From Sulfuricurvum sp. (GTDB lineage Bacteria; Campylobacterota; Campylobacteria; Campylobacterales; Sulfurimonadaceae), in the NCBI GenBank assembly GCA_003245815.1, contig QKCD01000094.1, forward strand, positions 1-32,971: a DNA stretch of 32,971 nucleotides, given 5' to 3'. The notes below the pieces were generated by a model. The model saw nothing but the letters and a program-made list of their open reading frames with translations, was not told the DNA's origin and did no database searches. Below, one piece after another: positions 28,502-32,971 of the stretch; position 1 is the stretch's first letter; each line of letters opens with the position of its first letter. The position numbers were made by a program, and so were the translations under genes.

Positions 28502-28558
28502 ATGCCTACTACCCTGCCATACGCCCCCGCCGCGATCTTACCCGGAGCATACCGATGA
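28502..28558 (+). CDS. Putative 18-aa small ORF (MPTTLPYAPAAILPGAYR) coupled to the second mop gene
   Basis: AAGGAG-TACC-ATG ribosome site; stop TGA overlaps the next start (ATGA). Confidence 0.4.
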   Translation: MPTTLPYAPAAILPGAYR

Positions 28559-28962
28559 ACCGTCTCGAAGGAAGCATTGCCGCCGTCCAGAGTTCCGACG
28601 CCCTCTCCCTCGTCGACATCGACGTCGGGGGCGACCGCTTCTCGGCCCTCGTCGTCGAGACCCCGCAGAGCAATCCCCATCTCCGCAGCGGCAGGCGTGT
28701 CCGCATCCTCTTCAAGGAGACAGAGGTCTCCATCGCCAAGGGGCTCACCGGCGGCCTGAGCTGCCGCAACCGGCTCGGGTGCACGATCCGAGCCATCGAG
28801 ACCTCGCCCGTCCTGGCCAAGCTCACCCTCGACTACCGCGGTACGACCGTCGTCTCCATCATCACGACCCGTTCCGCCGAGGCACTCGGCCTGCAGGTCG
28901 GTGACAGCGTCGAGGGGATCGTCAAGTCCAACGAAATCACCATCCGCGAGGGGGACGCATGA
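28555..28962 (+). CDS. Mop-domain protein (divergent N-terminal plus C-terminal Mop domain)
   Basis: GLSCRNRLGCTIRAIETSPVLAKLTLDYRGTTVVSIITTRSAEALGLQVGDSVEGIVKSNEI. Confidence 0.8.
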   Translation: MNRLEGSIAAVQSSDALSLVDIDVGGDRFSALVVETPQSNPHLRSGRRVRILFKETEVSIAKGLTGGLSCRNRLGCTIRAIETSPVLAKLTLDYRGTTVVSIITTRSAEALGLQVGDSVEGIVKSNEITIREGDA

Positions 28963-29831
28963 TCCATTTCAACATCAAGAAGCGGCTCTTCTCCGCCGAG
29001 GGGGAGATGGAGCTCGCCGTCGATTTCAGCGTCAACGAGGGGGAGTTCATCACCCTCTTCGGCAAATCGGGGGCGGGCAAGACGACCCTGCTGCGCATCC
29101 TTTCGGGGCTCGACACGCCCGATGAGGGGACGATCACCGTCGGCGGCGAGACCTGGTTCGACAGCGCGAAGCGGATCAACCTGCCGCCCCAGAAGCGCCG
29201 GGCGGGTTTCGTCTTCCAGGACTACGCCCTCTTCCCCAACATGACCGTCCGCCAGAACCTGGAGTTCGCCCTTGAGCGCGGCGGCGACCGCGCCGTCGTC
29301 GAAGAGCTGCTCGAAACCGTCGGGCTGAGTGCCCTGGCCGGCCGCTACCCCGACACCCTCTCCGGGGGTCAGAAACAGCGCGTCGCCCTCGCCCGCGCCC
29401 TCGTGCGCCGGCCGAAGATCCTGCTGCTGGACGAACCCCTCTCCGCCCTCGACCTGGAGATGCGCCTCAAGCTCCAGGACGAGCTGATCGCCGTTCACCG
29501 CCGCTTCGGTGTCACGACCCTCCTGGTGAGCCACGACCTCTCGGAGATCTTCAAACTCTCCGACCGCGTCGTCATGATCGAGCGTGGGGCCGTGTCGCGT
29601 ACGGGGAGCCCTTCGGAGCTCTTTATCAAAGACGAGCTCGGGGGCAAATTCAAGTTTACCGGGGAGGTGCTGCGCATCGACCGCGACGGGGTGCTGGAGA
29701 TCCTTACCCTGCTTATCGGCAACAGCGTCGTCAAGATCGTCGCCACCGACGAGGAGGTCGCGCAGCTCAAGGTCGGCGACCGCATCGCCGTCGCCTCCAA
29801 GGCCTTCAACCCGATTATCGAAAAGCTTTGA
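28959..29831 (+). CDS. modC: Molybdate ABC transporter ATP-binding protein
   Basis: LFGKSGAGKTTLLRILSGL; TLSGGQKQRVALARALVRRPKILLLDEPLSALD; C-terminal TOBE-like domain. Confidence 0.95.
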   Translation: MIHFNIKKRLFSAEGEMELAVDFSVNEGEFITLFGKSGAGKTTLLRILSGLDTPDEGTITVGGETWFDSAKRINLPPQKRRAGFVFQDYALFPNMTVRQNLEFALERGGDRAVVEELLETVGLSALAGRYPDTLSGGQKQRVALARALVRRPKILLLDEPLSALDLEMRLKLQDELIAVHRRFGVTTLLVSHDLSEIFKLSDRVVMIERGAVSRTGSPSELFIKDELGGKFKFTGEVLRIDRDGVLEILTLLIGNSVVKIVATDEEVAQLKVGDRIAVASKAFNPIIEKL

Positions 29832-29890
29832 GTATTGAATGCCAACTGCGGTTGGTATCAGTATTGCACGTCGAAATGAAAGGAGAGCCC

Positions 29891-30094
29891 ATGCGCTATA
29901 TTATCGAAACCCGTACCCCGGAACAGAAGAAGAGCACCTACCGCATCGAAGCCTCGAGCGAAAGCGAAGCCCTGGAGCGCCTGAAACTCCGGTTCCCCCC
30001 GGAGCTGCGCGAGGCCATTACCGTCGACAGCATGAAGATCGACCTCACCACCGTCGGCAACGACGACCCCTACGGACTCTTCGGCGGGGAGTGA
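29891..30094 (+). CDS. 67-aa hypothetical protein downstream of modC
   Basis: AAAGGAGAG ribosome site before ATG. Confidence 0.6.
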   Translation: MRYIIETRTPEQKKSTYRIEASSESEALERLKLRFPPELREAITVDSMKIDLTTVGNDDPYGLFGGE

Positions 30095-30103
30095 TCCCCG
30101 TTT

Positions 30104-30862
30104 TTATCTGCGGATCGTTTTCAGGCGTGCGACAAAATCGCCGAAGAGGGCGACGTCTTTGAGCACCGCCCGCGTCGCGACCCCCTCATTCGAGAGATGC
30201 AGGAAGAGCTCGCCGCTTTTGCTCGTAAAAATCGGCTGGTGGATCGTCGCGATGAGGAAGACGCCCGAATCGCCGGCGTCGAGGGTATCTTTGAGGGCTT
30301 CGAGTTTTTTACCCCCGGGAAAATCCATGTCGATGAAGCCGTCCTTGTGGCCCGAACCGATGGCGCGGAAACGGAAATGCTCCCCCGCCTTCGCCTGCAT
30401 GATTTCCGGGAGATGGTTGAAAAAGAGGCTCAATACGTCGTCGGGGGCGTAAAAGGGCGTTGCCTTCTCGCTGCGGCTTTTGACCCGTTCCCCGGCGTAG
30501 CGCGTCTTCTCCTTCACCACCCTCTGGGCGGCGTGGTCGAAGCGGTAGACGAGAATATCCTTCTCATCCTTGGAGGCTTTGTAGCGGATGTTCGTATAGG
30601 TCTCCGGCACGAAGAGGCCGTCGACGACGGTGCCGACGCTCTCGAGGGTGTCGACGCGCCCGTGGCTCATGCTGCCCGCCATCCCCGTCGCTTTGGCGGT
30701 CACGGCGATGCGGTAGCGGTTCTGTTCATCGACGCTGAAACTCCCCTGCGCTTCCCCCACTTTCCCGATAAAACCGAAATTGACTTCATAGGCGATCTCG
30801 GTCGACCTGCCCGCTCCGAAGAGGAACGTGCCGAGTAAAAGGGCAACAACGATCAGACGCAT
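30104..30862 (-). CDS. DUF3108-like exported protein
   Basis: Signal peptide MRLIVVALLLGTFLFGAG; YRIAVTAKATGMAGSMSHGRVDTLESVGTVVDGLFVPE…DVLSLFFNHL. Confidence 0.7.
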   Translation of the reverse strand: MRLIVVALLLGTFLFGAGRSTEIAYEVNFGFIGKVGEAQGSFSVDEQNRYRIAVTAKATGMAGSMSHGRVDTLESVGTVVDGLFVPETYTNIRYKASKDEKDILVYRFDHAAQRVVKEKTRYAGERVKSRSEKATPFYAPDDVLSLFFNHLPEIMQAKAGEHFRFRAIGSGHKDGFIDMDFPGGKKLEALKDTLDAGDSGVFLIATIHQPIFTSKSGELFLHLSNEGVATRAVLKDVALFGDFVARLKTIRR

Positions 30863-30973
30863 CAAGACTCCTTGGCGGCAACCGGCAGCCGTCTGCCGTA
30901 CCGATGCAATAGCATATATGATATTGTAGCGGCGTGATCTTAACACATTCACCCGCCGTTCAGGCATCGCGTC

Positions 30974-32149
30974 TTACGAGATCACGCGGTAGAGTGCATC
31001 GCGCAGCGCCACTTCCCGCGGATCGCCGGTCAGCGCCGTGCCCATGCGGTTGGTGACGTACCCGTAACCGATGCCCGCCTCGGGATCGGCGAAACCGAGT
31101 GAACCGCCCGAGCCCGGCGCACCGTACGACGCCGTGCCGCCGAAGGGCCACAGGGGACTGTGTTTCATAAAGCCCAGGGAAAAATGAACGCCGTCGGTCA
31201 TCATGCACTCGTCGTAGAAACCGCGGGTCGGGGGGACGGCCGGTGCGGCGAGGGCCTGCAGCGTCTGCGGCCGCAGCTGAAGCTCCCGCCCGCCGTCGGC
31301 AAAAACGCCGTAGGCCCGGGCGATGGCACGTGCGGTTCCGACGCCTCCACCGGAGGGAACCTCGAAACCCCGGGCATAGATCCGCCCTTCGTCGTGGGAA
31401 AACTGCGATCCCGCGAGCGCGCGGGAGATGTTCGAACGGGGATTGAATACGGTCAGCATGAACCGTATCGGAAAGCCCAGAAGCATGGCAAAAAGACCGG
31501 GATTCTCCAGGGTCGCCAACCTAGCGTCCGGGAGCGATGCCGGCAGGCGTATATAGAACTCGAGACCGAGGGGCGTTGCGATCTCTTCCTGGAAGAACTG
31601 CCCCAGCGTGCGATGCTTCGGGTCGACCCGGCGCAACAGCTCGCTTTCATAGTAGCCGAGGGTGATCGCATGGTAGGCCTGCCGCGTACCCGGTTCCCAG
31701 GCGGGACGCTGGCGCGCGAGGAGGTCGGCCAGTCGGTCGGGATCGGCGATGAGGCTCCGCTCCGCCTGCCCGTCGAAGGCGAACAGCCCCGCCTGGTGCG
31801 CCAGAAGCTGGCGGACGGTGACATTCTCCTTACCTTCCCGGGCGAACTCCGGCCAGTAGCTGCAGACCCGTTCCCCGTAGTCGATCCACCCCCTCGAATG
31901 GGCCAGCGCCAGCGTCATCGCCGCCAACCCCTTGGTCGTCGAGTGGACCAGGACCATGGTGTCCGCTTCCCACGGTTCCCCCGTCGCGCCGTTGCGCACC
32001 CCGCCCCAGAGATCGACGACCTTTTCGCCCCGGTAGTAGACGCAGCAGGCGCCGCCGAGTTCGTCGCGCCGGGTAAAGTTCTCTACGAATGCATCGCGTA
32101 CGGCTTCAAATCCGGCGCTGACATGCCCTCCGATTCGCGGTTTCTGCAT
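30974..32149 (-). CDS. Serine hydrolase / class C beta-lactamase family protein
   Basis: VLVHSTTKGLAAMTLALAHSRGWIDYGERVCSYWPEFAREGKENVTVRQLLAHQAGL; SxxK motif STTK. Confidence 0.92.
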   Translation of the reverse strand: MQKPRIGGHVSAGFEAVRDAFVENFTRRDELGGACCVYYRGEKVVDLWGGVRNGATGEPWEADTMVLVHSTTKGLAAMTLALAHSRGWIDYGERVCSYWPEFAREGKENVTVRQLLAHQAGLFAFDGQAERSLIADPDRLADLLARQRPAWEPGTRQAYHAITLGYYESELLRRVDPKHRTLGQFFQEEIATPLGLEFYIRLPASLPDARLATLENPGLFAMLLGFPIRFMLTVFNPRSNISRALAGSQFSHDEGRIYARGFEVPSGGGVGTARAIARAYGVFADGGRELQLRPQTLQALAAPAVPPTRGFYDECMMTDGVHFSLGFMKHSPLWPFGGTASYGAPGSGGSLGFADPEAGIGYGYVTNRMGTALTGDPREVALRDALYRVIS

Positions 32150-32207
32150 TTTTATTCCTTGATGTCCGCCCTGCCGGTACGCCGAAACGGCCAGGGACTT
32201 CAGAACG

Positions 32208-32954
32208 TCACTCCGTATCCAAAGCTGCGGCACGGGCCCCGCAGCTGACCGTCATCGAGCCCAGGGTGAGGATAAAATCCTCTTTCGGCGGTTTGGCGAC
32301 CCGGCGCAGTACCGTCGACAGGGGGCCGACGGAGCGCGGCGCCTCGCGGGAACCGGCCGCCACCTGGATATAGTCGCCCACCTTCAGTGCCAGCCCTGCG
32401 GGGATACGGACCTTCCATCGCACCCACGAATCGACGCCCGGGGAGCACTCCCCCATCGCGATCCGCCCCGCCTGCAGCTCCGCATCCGTGATCTGGCGGT
32501 TGCGGGCCGCTTCGGCCGCGCTCAGATCGTAGTCCCAGAATGCCGCGGTGCCGTACACCTCCACGCGCATCGCGCCGTCCGGGGCGACGGCTCCGCAACG
32601 GAACTCCCGGCCGTCGGTCGCGTATTTGTAGGGGAAGTAATCCGTCTCGGCGGCGGCGCTGCCGCCGAGGTAGCGGCCGAAATAGCGGCTGAACGCCCCC
32701 TCGGCGCCATCCGCCTCTTCGGCGGCGATTTCGACGATATCCCCCTCTTTGACCGCCGTTCCTTCGGGAATCAGGACGTAACCGTGGCGCCGCCGGACAA
32801 GCCCGCCCGGCGTTTCGGGTTCGACGTAGCACCCCGTGATCAGCAGGCGCCCCGACGTGACATCTTCGCGCGTGACGCCGCGTTCGATGGCCAGGGAGAA
32901 GCCCGGATGCCACTGCAGATCCTGGCGCCGGGTCGGCATCCGGGTGACGACCAT
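32208..32954 (-). CDS. Hypothetical protein (start may be outside the window)
   Basis: Long ORF with high-GC coding character; no family recognised. Confidence 0.6.
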   Translation of the reverse strand: MVVTRMPTRRQDLQWHPGFSLAIERGVTREDVTSGRLLITGCYVEPETPGGLVRRRHGYVLIPEGTAVKEGDIVEIAAEEADGAEGAFSRYFGRYLGGSAAAETDYFPYKYATDGREFRCGAVAPDGAMRVEVYGTAAFWDYDLSAAEAARNRQITDAELQAGRIAMGECSPGVDSWVRWKVRIPAGLALKVGDYIQVAAGSREAPRSVGPLSTVLRRVAKPPKEDFILTLGSMTVSCGARAAALDTE

Positions 32955-32971
32955 GACGAAGCGGTCGCCGG

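Overview
This 33-kb, mostly GC-rich window is a nitrogen-fixation island. The gene repertoire looks Campylobacterota-like, but that taxonomic guess is weak. From left to right: (i) An AT-richer segment (about 1-1160) carries three copies of a 65-67 bp imperfect inverted repeat. The repeats separate short promoterless ORFs, and I read them as integron attC sites of a cassette array whose integrase lies outside the window. (ii) A minus-strand nif block: nifH, a small unknown gene, nifD, nifK, preceded by a Crp/Fnr-type regulator, a hemerythrin, two GNATs, small proteins (one Cys-rich, one DUF683/CCE_0567-like), FeoA, nifV, nifB and a FIST-PAS-GGDEF-EAL protein. (iii) A plus-strand block: NifX-like protein, a peroxiredoxin-like protein that appears to lack its catalytic Cys, a SIR2-like protein, ClpP and ClpX, then nifS and a small Cys-rich protein, with a minus-strand PAS-GGDEF gene between clpX and nifS. 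(iv) A molybdate block: alginate-export-type porin, modA, modB, two di-Mop molbindins, modC. (v) Ordinary flanking genes: DUF3108, a beta-lactamase-family hydrolase and a hypothetical. The observations most worth follow-up are: the attC cassette array; the nif-embedded Tpx-like/SIR2-like/ClpP/ClpX module; matching sigma54-like -24/-12 elements plus GACAAA inverted repeats upstream of both nifH and nifB, with related palindromes upstream of the porin-mod operon; a near-perfect ModE-like palindrome 11 bp upstream of the porin start; structured RNA and a coupled 18-codon ORF between the two mop genes; and uncharacterised small nif-linked proteins. nifE, nifN, nifA and nifU were not seen in the window. 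All family calls come from reading motifs by eye; no searches were run.
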